Assembly: GCA_963825075.1 (NCBI GenBank)
Contig: CAWGRX010000015.1
Coordinates: forward strand, 62,001 to 126,000
Source of the DNA: CAWAVN01 sp963825075
Lineage (GTDB): Bacteria; Planctomycetota; Planctomycetia; Planctomycetales; Planctomycetaceae
DNA: 64,000 nt
Direction: 5' to 3'
Below are positions 36,041 through 44,788 of this stretch, one piece after another (position 1 is the stretch's first letter; each line of letters opens with the position of its first letter). The position numbers were made by a program, and so were the translations under genes. The notes below the pieces were generated by a model. That model worked only from the letters and a program-made list of their open reading frames with translations, ran no database searches and was not told where the DNA came from.

Positions 36041-36061
36041 GTAGGGTCCGCTGTGCGGACC
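36041..36061. repeat. GGTCCGC-type palindrome
   Basis: GTAGGGTCCGCTGTGCGGAC, completed by C, carries the same GTAGGG edge and GGTCCGC core as 18973-18989 and 34417-34438. It lies between the divergent secreted protein gene and the radical SAM gene stop. Confidence 0.7.
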
Positions 36062-36129
36062 AGTTCTTAATTCACCCACCCGAATCGTTCAAACCATGAC
36101 CTGAACCTCGATGGTCCGCTACGATTGAC

Positions 36130-37419
36130 TTATTTCCCCGTCGAAACGGTTGCCTGCGTCTCCGAATCCGAACTCTCCTGCAATTGCACCAAGGCCGGGG
36201 CGGCGGTTTTTGTGTGGTCTTTGCCCTGATAGACGCCGAAGTCGCTGAACCAGTAGCGTTTGGCGAGGCGGTAGAAAATGTTCTTTTCGGGGATTTCGTT
36301 GCCGGGGTTGTATTGCGAGGTGCGGATTGTCATGTCGCTTAATTCCGCGAGGGCGGTCTTGCGGACGGTGGCGTCTTTGGCGGCGTGGCGTTCGACGAGT
36401 TCTTTCAGAAGCTCCGGGCGTTCGAGCACGATGCAGCCCCGCGTGGTGTCCTGGGCGAGTTTGCGGAAATCGTTGAGGTACGGGCTGTTGAATTTCTCGA
36501 ACAGGGTTTTGGATTCGTCGCGGATGTTGTCGGTGGCGAATTGCACGATGGGGCAAGGCTCGATGTCGCCCCAGGGGTTGATGTGGTTCGTGATGCCTGT
36601 CGCCGCGGGACATAAAGCCTGGCCTTCGCCGTCGAAGTAGGCATCGATGATCACGATCGGCTTTTTGGCCCGCATCTCGACCACGAACTGGCGGGCCTTT
36701 AGCTGTTGTTCCGGCGACAGGCAGAGCTGCGGGTTCGCGTCCGGGCCCATCGGGCGGTAGATGTGAAACCACGTGTACATGACGCCCATCTCAATCAGCC
36801 GGTCCACCCATTTCTCGGTGAGCAGGTCGTCGAAGTTGGTCTGGCAGAGGCTGGTGCACACGCCGGTCATGACTTTGTTGTTGAGGCAATTTTGGACGCC
36901 CTGCATCGTCTTGCTGAACACGTCCGGCCGGCCGCGGCGTTCGTCGCTGACGATCTCCGAGCCTTCCACGCTGATGAGGGGCGTGACGTTTCCCAGCTTT
37001 CGGAGCCGCTTGGCTTTCTCGTCCGTGATGAATTGGCCGTTGGTGAAGATTTGAAAATAGCAATCGGGGTGCGCTTCCAGAATCTCGAACAGTTGCGGGT
37101 GCATGAAGGGCTCGCCGCCGACGATGCCGAAGAACACGTTCCCCATCGCCTTGGCTTCATTGATGAGTTGGTTCATGGTTGCAAGTTCGAGGGTTTCCTG
37201 CTTGGCGGCCACATCGACCCAACAGCCCTGGCAGCGGAGGTTGCAGCTATTAATGATCGACACGTACAAAAACGGCGGAAAGTATTCGCCCCGCTTCAGC
37301 CGGCGTTTGTGCTTCTGCACCGAGCGCATGCCCTTCCAGCCCATGTTCCACGCCAACTTCCATAAGAGGCGTTTGTCGGTTTCCCAGAGCACGCGTTTGG
37401 CCATTTTCAGCAAATACAT
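36130..37419 (-). CDS. Radical SAM enzyme with SPASM-like C-terminal cysteines
   Basis: A 429-residue protein. The radical SAM cluster site CNLRCQGCW is at residues about 59-67; GGEPFMHPQLFEIL follows as the SAM-binding region. Further cysteines at GVCTSLCQTNF, and LCPAAT..NPWGDIEPCPIVQF near 285-305, resemble a SPASM auxiliary cluster. A basic N-terminus (KRRLKRGEYF) precedes the domain. It probably modifies a peptide or protein or a lipid-linked compound; HpnH-like enzymes are an alternative. GAGAGGCTCGG upstream fixes the ATG at 37419. The gene is alone. Confidence 0.8.
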   Translation of the reverse strand: MYLLKMAKRVLWETDKRLLWKLAWNMGWKGMRSVQKHKRRLKRGEYFPPFLYVSIINSCNLRCQGCWVDVAAKQETLELATMNQLINEAKAMGNVFFGIVGGEPFMHPQLFEILEAHPDCYFQIFTNGQFITDEKAKRLRKLGNVTPLISVEGSEIVSDERRGRPDVFSKTMQGVQNCLNNKVMTGVCTSLCQTNFDDLLTEKWVDRLIEMGVMYTWFHIYRPMGPDANPQLCLSPEQQLKARQFVVEMRAKKPIVIIDAYFDGEGQALCPAATGITNHINPWGDIEPCPIVQFATDNIRDESKTLFEKFNSPYLNDFRKLAQDTTRGCIVLERPELLKELVERHAAKDATVRKTALAELSDMTIRTSQYNPGNEIPEKNIFYRLAKRYWFSDFGVYQGKDHTKTAAPALVQLQESSDSETQATVSTGK

Positions 37420-37800
37420 CCGAGCCTCTCGTTCGCCGGTTCCGCGGGGCGGATCGGCCGATTTCTCATCAAGAATTCATTTCGGCAAGAGTCTCTCCCA
37501 GTTTAAGATCAACTGACGCCGGGAACCAACTCTGCATCAAAAATGACCAATGACCAAATCCCAATAACCAATATCGCCAGCTCATTTTTCCGATTTCCCA
37601 GTGCCACTTCGCGGGGGTTTTTGCGTAAAATGGAGAATGGCCTGGGGAAACAGACGAAAATTCTTTCCGGTCTTCCTCCGGCGTTTTTGACGCTTCTAGC
37701 CTTACTTTTTCCAATCTGGTACAGTTTCAAGCAGCAAACAGGCAAAATGTCGGCCTGATGCGGCTTTTCTGTCGTTGTTATGGTGAGTTAACGCACGCAC
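37420..37800. other. Intergenic region with AATGACCAA repeats
   Basis: The region 37540-37580 contains AATGACCAATGACCAAATCC followed by CAATAACCAAT. The first 24 bases occur exactly again at 52037 upstream of cbiM. No gene is visible; the promoter of the TPR gene should lie here, but I cannot place it. Confidence 0.55.
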
Positions 37801-39204
37801 ATGGATCCTGAACAAGCCAAACGAATCGCCAACGAATGTTGGAAGTCGGGAACCGCCGCCGTTTCCAAGCAGAGTTTTGACTATGCCGTGGAACAATTCT
37901 CGACGGCCGCCAAATTGGTGCCGGAGAATTTGGTTTATCGGCAGTGTCTCCGCGGCGCGGAATATGCCAAATACAAAAACAACGGCACGGGCGCCCGCAT
38001 GTCCGGCCCCAAGCTGATGGGCATTCGCTCGCGGATCAAAAAGGCCAAAGGCAAAGAAGACTGGGCCACGATGAACGCGGAAGCCGAGAGCGGCCTGATG
38101 CTCAATCCCTGGGACGCCCAGCTTGAGGCGTGGGTCGGCGAAGCCTGCGTGCAGTTGGGCTTTGGGGACGTGGCCTTGTTCGCCTACTCCAACGCCGTCA
38201 AACAGGACAAGGAGAACATCCCCTTCCTCAAAGCCCTCGCGCAACTTCACGAAGCCCGGCGGAACTACGATGAGGCGATCAACCTCTGGGAAAAAATTTA
38301 CAAGCTCGATCCCTTAAGCAGCGAAGCCCGCTCCAAGCAGACCCAGCTCCAGGCCGAAAAAACCACCGACCGCGGCGGCTACGACGACGCCCAAAACACC
38401 CGCGACGTCAAAGCCGGCCAAACCGCCTACGATCTCGACCGCAAGAAAAAAGACAGCGGGGCGGACTTGATCGGACCGGGCGACGATCCCGAATCCGACT
38501 TGAAGCGGGCCATCCGCAAAAACCCCGACAGCTTCGAGGGCTACTTGAAATTGGCGCTGTTCTACAAAAAGAATAAGCGGATCGACGAGGCCATCGAGCA
38601 GTTCAAACTCGCCCACGAGAAATCCGGCGAGAACGACGATGTTCGCGAGCAGTTGGAAGATGTCCAACTGGAAAAATTACGAAACCAGTACGAAGACGCC
38701 AAGGAAGCCGCCGCCAAGAATCCCGACGACGAGGAAGCCCAAAAGAAGCGAGCCGCACTGGTCAACAAGCTCGTCAAGAGCGAAGTCCAGGTGTTTTCCA
38801 AGCGGATCGAACGCCACCCGCAGGACAGCCGGCTGAAGTACGAACTCGGCAAGCGCTACATGCGGATGAAGCGGAACAAAGACGCCATCAAGCTGTTCCA
38901 GCAATCGGTGGCCGACAAACGCATCGAGACCGAAGTTTACGTGCTGATGGGTGAATGCTTTCTGAACGAATCGCAAGTCCCGCTGGCGAAGCGGCAATTT
39001 GAAAAAGCCCTGCCTAACCTCAACTCGCACGATACCCCCGAACTGTTCAAGACCGCCCATTATGCCCTGGGACGGATTGCCGAGAAAAACGGCGACCGCG
39101 AAGCCGCCGAGAATCACTACAACGAAATCCTGGCCATCGACTTCGGCTACCGCGATGTGGAAAGGCGGATGGGGCTCCTGGCCAGCGGCGACACAGCGGG
39201 TTAA
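37801..39204 (+). CDS. TPR-repeat protein
   Basis: A 467-residue soluble protein with tetratricopeptide repeats near 10-55, 95-180, 225-290 and 345-460 (e.g. DSFEGYLKLALFYKKNKRID, KYELGKRYMRMKRNKDAIKL) separated by charged coiled-coil linkers (YEDAKEAAAKNPDDEEAQ). No signal peptide is seen. It is probably a scaffold for protein complexes; partner unknown. The stop codon is 39 bases before a bidirectional terminator shared with groEL. Confidence 0.75.
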   Translation: MDPEQAKRIANECWKSGTAAVSKQSFDYAVEQFSTAAKLVPENLVYRQCLRGAEYAKYKNNGTGARMSGPKLMGIRSRIKKAKGKEDWATMNAEAESGLMLNPWDAQLEAWVGEACVQLGFGDVALFAYSNAVKQDKENIPFLKALAQLHEARRNYDEAINLWEKIYKLDPLSSEARSKQTQLQAEKTTDRGGYDDAQNTRDVKAGQTAYDLDRKKKDSGADLIGPGDDPESDLKRAIRKNPDSFEGYLKLALFYKKNKRIDEAIEQFKLAHEKSGENDDVREQLEDVQLEKLRNQYEDAKEAAAKNPDDEEAQKKRAALVNKLVKSEVQVFSKRIERHPQDSRLKYELGKRYMRMKRNKDAIKLFQQSVADKRIETEVYVLMGECFLNESQVPLAKRQFEKALPNLNSHDTPELFKTAHYALGRIAEKNGDREAAENHYNEILAIDFGYRDVERRMGLLASGDTAG

Positions 39205-39242
39205 GAGTCCCAAGCCGACGACTTGTTATCCATCTCAAACAC

Positions 39243-39279
39243 AAAACCCCGGCTGCCTCGTAGAAGCGGCCGGGGTTTT
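39243..39279. terminator. Bidirectional terminator between TPR gene and groEL
   Basis: AAAACCCCGGC (39243-39253) and GCCGGGGTTTT-type (39269-39279) form a hairpin with A-tract and T-tract at the ends, so it can end transcripts from both convergent genes. Confidence 0.8.
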
Positions 39280-39307
39280 GAATCTATGGTAAACCGGCAA
39301 AAGCGGG

Positions 39308-40927
39308 TTAGTAGAGGTCGGCGTCGCCGCCGCCTTTGTGGTCGTCTTTCTTCGGTTTCTCGGCGATCAACGCGTCGCTGGTGAGGAGCAGGGTCGAAAC
39401 GCTGGCCGCGTTCTGAAGCGCGGTGCGGGTGACCTTGGTCGGGTCGATAATCCCGGACTTCACCAGGTCTTCAAACGTGTCGGTCGCGGCGTTGTAGCCC
39501 CAATTCGGGTTGTCGCCCTTTTCCAAGACCTTTTCGCAAATCACGCTGCCGTCTTTACCGGCGTTGTTGGAGATCTGCGTGACCGGAGCCCGGCAAGCGC
39601 GGACGATGATGTCGTAGCCGGTCTTTTCATCGTGCGAAAGGCCTTTGGGCTTCAGCGAAGCGGAAGCGCGGAGCAAGGCCACGCCGCCGCCCGGCAGGAT
39701 GCCTTCTTCCGTCGCGGCGCGGACGGCGTGCAGGGCGTCTTCCACGCGGGCTTTCTTTTCCTTCATTTCGCTTTCGGTGGCGGCCCCGACGTTGAGCTGG
39801 GCCACGCCGCCGGAGAGCTTCGCAATCCGCTCTTCGAGTTTTTCGCGGTCGTAGTCGCTGGTGGAGTTTTCCAACTCCCGTCGGATTTGCTCGATGCGGG
39901 ATTTGATGTCTTTGGTGCTGCCCGCGCCTTCGATGATCGTGGTGTTGTCCTTGTCGATCACGACTTTCTTGGCCTGGCCGAGATCGGAAAGCTGGATGTT
40001 TTCCAGCTTCACACCCAGGTCTTCAAAGATCGCCGTGCCTCCGACCATGATGGCGATGTCCTGGAGCATGGCTTTGCGGCGGTCGCCGTAGCCGGGGGCT
40101 TTGACGGCCACGCTCTTGAAGGTCCCGCGGAGCTTGTTGATGACCAAGGTCGCGAGGGCTTCGCCTTCCACGTCTTCCGCGATGATCAACAGCGGCTTGC
40201 CGGAGTTGGCGACTTTTTCCAGCACCGGGACGAGGTCGCGGATGTTGGAGACTTTCTTTTCGTGGACGAGCACGTAGCAGTCGTCATATTCGCAGGTCAT
40301 GCTTTGCGGGTCGGTCACGAAGTAGGGGGAGAGATAGCCCCGGTCGAACTGCATGCCTTCTTTCTGCTCGACGTTGGTTTCGAGGCCTTTGCCTTCTTCG
40401 ACGGTGATCACGCCGTCTTTGCCGACCTGCTCCATCGCATCGGCCAGCTTACTGCCGATTTCGGTATCGCCGTTGGCCGCGACCGTGCCGACTTGGGCGA
40501 TGGCTTTTTTATCCCGGCATTCGATGGCCATGTCTTTGAGCTTTTTGGTGATGTCTTCGACGGCCTTGTCCATGCCGCGCTTCATTTCGATCGGGCTGAC
40601 CCCGGCGACGACGGCTTTGAGGCCTTCGTTGTAGATGGCTTCGGCCATGATGGTCGCGGTGGTCGTGCCGTCGCCGGCCACGTCGGAGGTTTTGCTGGCG
40701 ACTTCGCGGACCATGCGGGCTCCCATGTCCTCGAACTTGTCGGGGAGTTCGATTTCGCGGGCCACGGTCACGCCGTCTTTGGTGACGGTCGGCGAGCCGA
40801 AGCTTTTTTCGAGAATCACATTCCGCCCCCGCGGGCCGAGCGTGACACGGACGGCTTTGGCGAGCTTGCTCACGCCCCGCCGCATCGCTTCTTGGGCTTC
40901 TTGATCGAAGGCAATCATTTTTGCCAT
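39308..40927 (-). CDS. groEL: Chaperonin GroEL
   Basis: A 539-residue 60-kDa chaperonin; with GroES it folds proteins in an ATP-driven cage. The typical VTLGPRGRNVILEKSFGSPT, DVAGDGTTTATIMAEAI and EEGILPGGGVALLRA are present, and the length is normal. The C-terminus KKDDHKGGGDADLY lacks the GGM repeat tail that is common in other bacteria. AGAGGAG ten bases upstream of the ATG is a good ribosome site. It is downstream of groES on the same strand but separated by 156 bases that hold a large inverted repeat. Confidence 0.97.
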   Translation of the reverse strand: MAKMIAFDQEAQEAMRRGVSKLAKAVRVTLGPRGRNVILEKSFGSPTVTKDGVTVAREIELPDKFEDMGARMVREVASKTSDVAGDGTTTATIMAEAIYNEGLKAVVAGVSPIEMKRGMDKAVEDITKKLKDMAIECRDKKAIAQVGTVAANGDTEIGSKLADAMEQVGKDGVITVEEGKGLETNVEQKEGMQFDRGYLSPYFVTDPQSMTCEYDDCYVLVHEKKVSNIRDLVPVLEKVANSGKPLLIIAEDVEGEALATLVINKLRGTFKSVAVKAPGYGDRRKAMLQDIAIMVGGTAIFEDLGVKLENIQLSDLGQAKKVVIDKDNTTIIEGAGSTKDIKSRIEQIRRELENSTSDYDREKLEERIAKLSGGVAQLNVGAATESEMKEKKARVEDALHAVRAATEEGILPGGGVALLRASASLKPKGLSHDEKTGYDIIVRACRAPVTQISNNAGKDGSVICEKVLEKGDNPNWGYNAATDTFEDLVKSGIIDPTKVTRTALQNAASVSTLLLTSDALIAEKPKKDDHKGGGDADLY

Positions 40928-40994
40928 GTTAGATGAACTCCTCTAATTCGGAATTGTTTTCGAGAATTGAACCCGCCGTGCAGACTTGAATCTT

Positions 40995-41080
40995 CGGCGA
41001 GCGGGGGCCGTCAGCCCCCTGGTAATATCGGTCAAAGAAACGTTCGGACGGACCAGGGGCCTGACGCCCCCCGCTCGCCG
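40995..41080. repeat. 29-bp inverted repeat in the groES-groEL spacer
   Basis: CGGCGAGCGGGGGCCGTCAG and nine further bases (40995-41023) face a near-exact inverted copy at 41052-41080, with 2-3 mismatches. Each arm also contains its own small palindrome (GGGGGCCGTCAGCCCCC). The right arm ends four bases from the groES stop. A hairpin here would form in the groESL transcript between the two genes. Confidence 0.85.
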
Positions 41081-41083
41081 GGA

Positions 41084-41389
41084 TTAAAACGTGGCGAGGA
41101 TGTCGCTTTCGCGGAGCAGTAAGAGTTTCTCGTCGCCGACTTCGATTTCTTCGCCGCCCCAGGCCGCGAAGATCACCCGGTCGCCTTCTTTAACTGTGAG
41201 CGGGACTTTGGTGCCGTCGTTTTTGACGTGTCCGTCGCCGACCGCGATCACTTCGCCGCGCTGGGGTTTATCCTGAGCGGAATCCGGGAGCACGATGCCG
41301 CCCGCGGTGGTGCTTTCGGCCTCGGCCCGTTTCACAACCACGCGTTCCCCCAAGGGAACCACTTTGGTAGCCGCCATAGTTTTCGCCAT
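41084..41389 (-). CDS. groES: Co-chaperonin GroES
   Basis: A 101-residue GroES with the usual VVPLGERVVVKRAEAE start, the mobile loop ESTTAGGIVLPDSAQDKP and the C-terminal KLLLLRESDILATF. It caps the GroEL cage. The ATG at 41389 has GAGGAG seven bases upstream. It lies upstream of groEL as in most bacteria. No CIRCE element is seen in front; a weaker inverted repeat lies at 41467-41498. Confidence 0.95.
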   Translation of the reverse strand: MAKTMAATKVVPLGERVVVKRAEAESTTAGGIVLPDSAQDKPQRGEVIAVGDGHVKNDGTKVPLTVKEGDRVIFAAWGGEEIEVGDEKLLLLRESDILATF

Positions 41390-41466
41390 TCAAATCTCCT
41401 CGCTGAAATCTGTCACTCGATATGTTTTGAAAGCATGTCAAATCGACGCACGCTGTGCCTAAACTC

Positions 41467-41498
41467 TGGCGCGAGGGGGAGGAGCAAGAATTGCGCCA
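41467..41498. promoter_or_regulatory. Short inverted repeat upstream of groES
   Basis: TGGCGC (41467-41472) and GCGCCA (41493-41498) are six-base inverted arms 20 bases apart, about 80-110 bases before groES. It is not the CIRCE sequence bound by HrcA. It may be an operator, but it can also be chance. Confidence 0.3.
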
Positions 41499-42236
41499 AA
41501 ACAGACAGTTTTCATAAGCCATTTCACTGAAAGGGCTTATCGCCAACTCCCCAGATCAAATGAAACTGCCAAAATTATTTGAGAAGACCATCTCCCCGGA
41601 AGGCTCCTGCCAATATGGCAGTGATGTTCGCCGAAGTTCGCGATTGCCGCATTTTGCGAGCGAAAGGAACCCATCGAGAAAAGCCATACAACAGATCGAA
41701 TCGGGCTTTTTCTTTGAAACGCGTCTTTTGCCTTGGTTCACCAGGCGAAGTTTGCCAATTTCGATTTGGCACGAAGGCTTTCGCCACACGGCGACAATTT
41801 TCCAAAATTCTTGAAAGCCGCCATCAGATTGACCAAAACTATTCTTTCGGACCGGGTTTTGATTAGGGTGAAAACTGCGACTTCCAACAAATCGGAGTCT
41901 CACGTTTCCCAATTGGCGAAATGAAGCGAAACAAGCCCGCTTCTTCTCCGATGCAGTTCTCGAGCGACGGGTCTCAACAACGGGAAGGCCCACAGACCTC
42001 ATCGCAAAATGCAAATGATGTGATCTCGATCAGAGCGGCGTTGGTTTTAAAAAACCGACAGGCCGCACCCCGTTCGTGCCCACCTTGATCCACAATCTCT
42101 CTTTCACTTGGGCTACCAGCGTGCGAGCGATTCAGCGACGGTTTGTTGCCGCGCTGCGCGCCGCCTTACATCAAACCAATGCCGCCCGACGCGACGCATT
42201 GGGAAGTTCGGGATTGTTTTTTTCAGGAACCTTCAC
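41499..42236. other. Long intergenic region between groES and DUF1559 gene
   Basis: About 740 bases, less G+C-rich than its surroundings. Several overlapping frames are open on both strands; none has a ribosome site or familiar sequence. No repeat family of the window appears here. I see nothing that I can support. Confidence 0.45.
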
Positions 42237-43139
42237 ATGAAGAAGCGTGGCTTTACGTTGATTGAATTGCTGGTGGTGATCGCCATCATCGCCATTTTGA
42301 TTGCCCTCTTATTGCCCGCGGTTCAACAAGCCCGCGAGGCGGCCCGGCGTTCCAGTTGCAAGAACATCTTGAAGCAATGGGGCCTCGCCCTGCATAACTA
42401 TCACGATAACTTCAACACGCTGCCTCCCGGCGCGTTTTCCTCGGGGAACCGCTTCGGCTTCCACGTGCTCCTGTTGCCCTACATCGATCAGGCGCCGTTG
42501 TACGCCCAGTTCAACTATAACCTGCTGTACGACGACACGTCGGGCACGCCTTCCAACAAGCTCCTCAAACAGACTTCGACGCCGTTGCATTTTTGCCCCA
42601 GTGCCCTCATCGGCGATCACATGTCAACAACGGCCAACGAGTGGACCGTGCATTACTATGGAGTCGCAGGTGCAAGAGGGACCAATCCCTATCTTGCCGG
42701 CACGCCCGCCTATTCCCACGTGGGCAATACGACAACCGCGCACGGGGGAAACGCCCAAAACGGCATGCTCTGCGTGAATCGGAATTTCGGATTTCGCGAC
42801 GTGACCGACGGCACTTCCAACACCTTTATGGTCGGCGAGATCGCCAACCGCACTGATCCCGTCGAATCCATCAGTTGGCGGCCTTGGACCCAGGGAGCCA
42901 GCGGCTACAGCGGCGGCACCGCTTCCTATGCTTGCAAGAACATTCTGAACCCCATCGGGTACTCAGGCTACAACACCAACGTCCTCTTTAACGATGTCAG
43001 GTTTGGTAGCCAGCACGTTGGGGGAACGCATTTTCTCTTCGGGGACGGGGCGGTGCGGTTCATCTCGGCCAACATCGATTTCTCCACGTATCAAGCCGCC
43101 GCAAGCCGCGACGGGCAAGAGCCGACCGAAATCCAATAA
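42237..43139 (+). CDS. DUF1559 protein with type IV pilin-like N-terminal methylation helix
   Basis: A 300-residue planctomycete pseudopilin. The start ATG at 42237 has AGGA eight bases upstream and begins MKKRGFTLIELLVVIAIIAI, a class III prepilin leader cleaved before F by PilD-type peptidase. After the hydrophobic helix the DUF1559 domain follows (LPAVQQAREAARRSSCKN, then a C-terminal H-x-GGTHFLFGDGAVRFIS). Members are abundant in planctomycetes and likely assemble through a type II/IV-pilus-like export system; the secretin at 1-4676 could be a partner (inference). A small lipoprotein follows 85 bases downstream as usual. Confidence 0.9.
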   Translation: MKKRGFTLIELLVVIAIIAILIALLLPAVQQAREAARRSSCKNILKQWGLALHNYHDNFNTLPPGAFSSGNRFGFHVLLLPYIDQAPLYAQFNYNLLYDDTSGTPSNKLLKQTSTPLHFCPSALIGDHMSTTANEWTVHYYGVAGARGTNPYLAGTPAYSHVGNTTTAHGGNAQNGMLCVNRNFGFRDVTDGTSNTFMVGEIANRTDPVESISWRPWTQGASGYSGGTASYACKNILNPIGYSGYNTNVLFNDVRFGSQHVGGTHFLFGDGAVRFISANIDFSTYQAAASRDGQEPTEIQ

Positions 43140-43224
43140 TAACCGTCGGTGAAAAGCCGATTCGTCGAACGGCAAACCGCTACGAAGTTTTTCAATTCAT
43201 TTCAGAAGTCGGAAAGCCAATCCC

Positions 43225-43692
43225 ATGAAACGATGTGTTCTTTCCCGGTGGGCATTTTTGTTGTTCATCCTGGCCGCGGCGGGGTGCGGCGGCGAAAGTT
43301 TCCAGCGTACGGATCTCTCGGGAAACGTCATGTTCGACGGAAGGCCCGTACCTTACGGGCAGATCCGCTTTACGCCCGACAAATCCAAACAACACTCCGG
43401 CCCGCAAGGGTATGCCGAGATCGTCAACGGGCGATACGACACGGCCCGGTCCGGGCAAGGCATCCTGCCGGGGCCGCATCACGTGAATGTCACCGCCTAT
43501 GACGAGAAGCCCCGGCGCGTGGAAGACGAAACGTCCCCCGAATCGCTCAAGAGCAAGCCCCCGCTGTTTGCCGACTATCCGTTGGAGCAGGAACTGAAAA
43601 ACACGACTCAAGATTTTTCGATTCCAGCCAACGCCAAAGGCTACAGCCCGGAAAAGAAAACGGCTCGCCGCCGAGGCGTTATCGAACCGTAA
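43225..43692 (+). CDS. Small lipoprotein downstream of DUF1559
   Basis: A 155-residue lipoprotein: MKRCVLSRWAFLLFILAAAGC with lipobox AAGC at about 18-21. The mature part (LSGNVMFDGRPVPYGQIRFT) looks like a carboxypeptidase-regulatory-like beta sandwich, a common partner of DUF1559 proteins in planctomycetes. Ends with a basic tail (KKTARRRG). It presumably lies at the outer membrane; role unknown. It probably shares a transcript with the DUF1559 gene. Confidence 0.75.
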   Translation: MKRCVLSRWAFLLFILAAAGCGGESFQRTDLSGNVMFDGRPVPYGQIRFTPDKSKQHSGPQGYAEIVNGRYDTARSGQGILPGPHHVNVTAYDEKPRRVEDETSPESLKSKPPLFADYPLEQELKNTTQDFSIPANAKGYSPEKKTARRRGVIEP

Positions 43693-43722
43693 CCGCGACG
43701 CCGAGCCGAAAGCCCTTAGGCC

Positions 43723-44706
43723 TTAGCCGCGCAGTTCTTGCATTTCCTCTTGAGTAAACCGCCGCTCGAGCCTGGCTCCCAGTTGGCTGACGATTCTCGC
43801 GGCGGCGTGGCTGCCCAAGTGGCCGGCTTGTTTCCAGGTCAGGCCGTTGGTGATCCCGTATAAGACGCCGGCCGCGTACATGTCGCCCGCGCCGGTGGTG
43901 TCGATGGCCTTCACCGTCACGCCTTCGATTGGGATCACTTCGCCTTCATGCATCAGGATCGAGCCTTGGCCGCCTAAGGTCAACGCGACGTTCTCGGCGT
44001 GTTTGTGGATCTCGCGGGCGCACTCGATGGGGTCATCAAACGTCGTCAGGGCGCGGGCTTCTTCGAGGTTGCAGAACAACAGATCGACCGGGCCTTCGAT
44101 CAGTTCCCAAAACTCGTTGCGGTAGTGCTGGATCAAAAACGGATCGGAGACGGTGAACGCGACTTTGACGCCGTTGGCTTTCGCGAGTTCGATGGCTTTG
44201 AGGGCGGCGTTTTTCGTGGTGGTGCCGGTGAACAGATAGCCTTCCACGTAAACGTATTTGGCCTGTTTGATCTCGGCTTCTCGGATGTCGTCGGGGCCGA
44301 TGGTCGATGAGACGCCCAGATGGGTGAGCATCGTCCGTTGGGCGTCGGGGGTGATCAGGATCACACAATTCCCGCTCCCGCCGTCGGCCGGTTGGACTTC
44401 GATGGTCACGCCCATCTGCCTCATGTCTTTGAGGAAGAACTCGCCGATTTCGTCGGAACCGACTTTGCCCGCATAGGCGGCTTTTCCGCCGAAGTCGGCG
44501 ATGCCCATGATCGTGTTCGCCGCCGACCCGCCCGCGCAGCGAGTGACTTCCACGCCGCCCAATGCCTTGAGCACCTTGGCCTGGGTCTCTTCATCGACCA
44601 AAGTCATAATGCCCTTGGCAAAGCCCAGTTCGCCGAGCACTTCGTCCGAGATTCGCGCTTGAATATCCGTTAAGGCGTTTCCCACGCCGAAAACGTCGTA
44701 AGCCAT
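43723..44706 (-). CDS. PfkB-family carbohydrate/adenosine kinase
   Basis: A 327-residue ribokinase-fold sugar kinase. VFGVGNALTDIQARI at the N-terminus and the anion-hole/catalytic IDTTGAGDMYAAGVLYG near 265-280 are the two PfkB signatures. GGSAANTIMGIADFGG and NLEEARALT agree with adenosine-kinase-like members. It phosphorylates a nucleoside or sugar with ATP in the cytosol, most likely adenosine, but substrate is not certain. AAAGGA upstream supports the ATG at 44706. It converges on the lipoprotein gene. Confidence 0.85.
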   Translation of the reverse strand: MAYDVFGVGNALTDIQARISDEVLGELGFAKGIMTLVDEETQAKVLKALGGVEVTRCAGGSAANTIMGIADFGGKAAYAGKVGSDEIGEFFLKDMRQMGVTIEVQPADGGSGNCVILITPDAQRTMLTHLGVSSTIGPDDIREAEIKQAKYVYVEGYLFTGTTTKNAALKAIELAKANGVKVAFTVSDPFLIQHYRNEFWELIEGPVDLLFCNLEEARALTTFDDPIECAREIHKHAENVALTLGGQGSILMHEGEVIPIEGVTVKAIDTTGAGDMYAAGVLYGITNGLTWKQAGHLGSHAAARIVSQLGARLERRFTQEEMQELRG

Positions 44707-44788
44707 CCGTCAAGTTCCTTTCGGGCTAGATTTGTTGCGACCAGCCCGATTGTGGCGATCACCATGCGATGTTGCAAGCGGCGAAAAA

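Noticed and set aside
39338..40936. 532-residue frame antisense to groEL
   Set aside because: groEL is conserved along its full length on the minus strand; the opposite frame is a well known antisense artefact of such genes.
41390..41560. CIRCE operator for groES
   Set aside because: TTAGCACTC-N9-GAGTGCTAA or a close variant was not found; only an unrelated six-base inverted repeat is present.
41556..42014. 152-residue minus-strand frame in the groES/DUF1559 gap
   Set aside because: Other frames at the same place are open too, there is no ribosome site, and the sequence matches no family I know.
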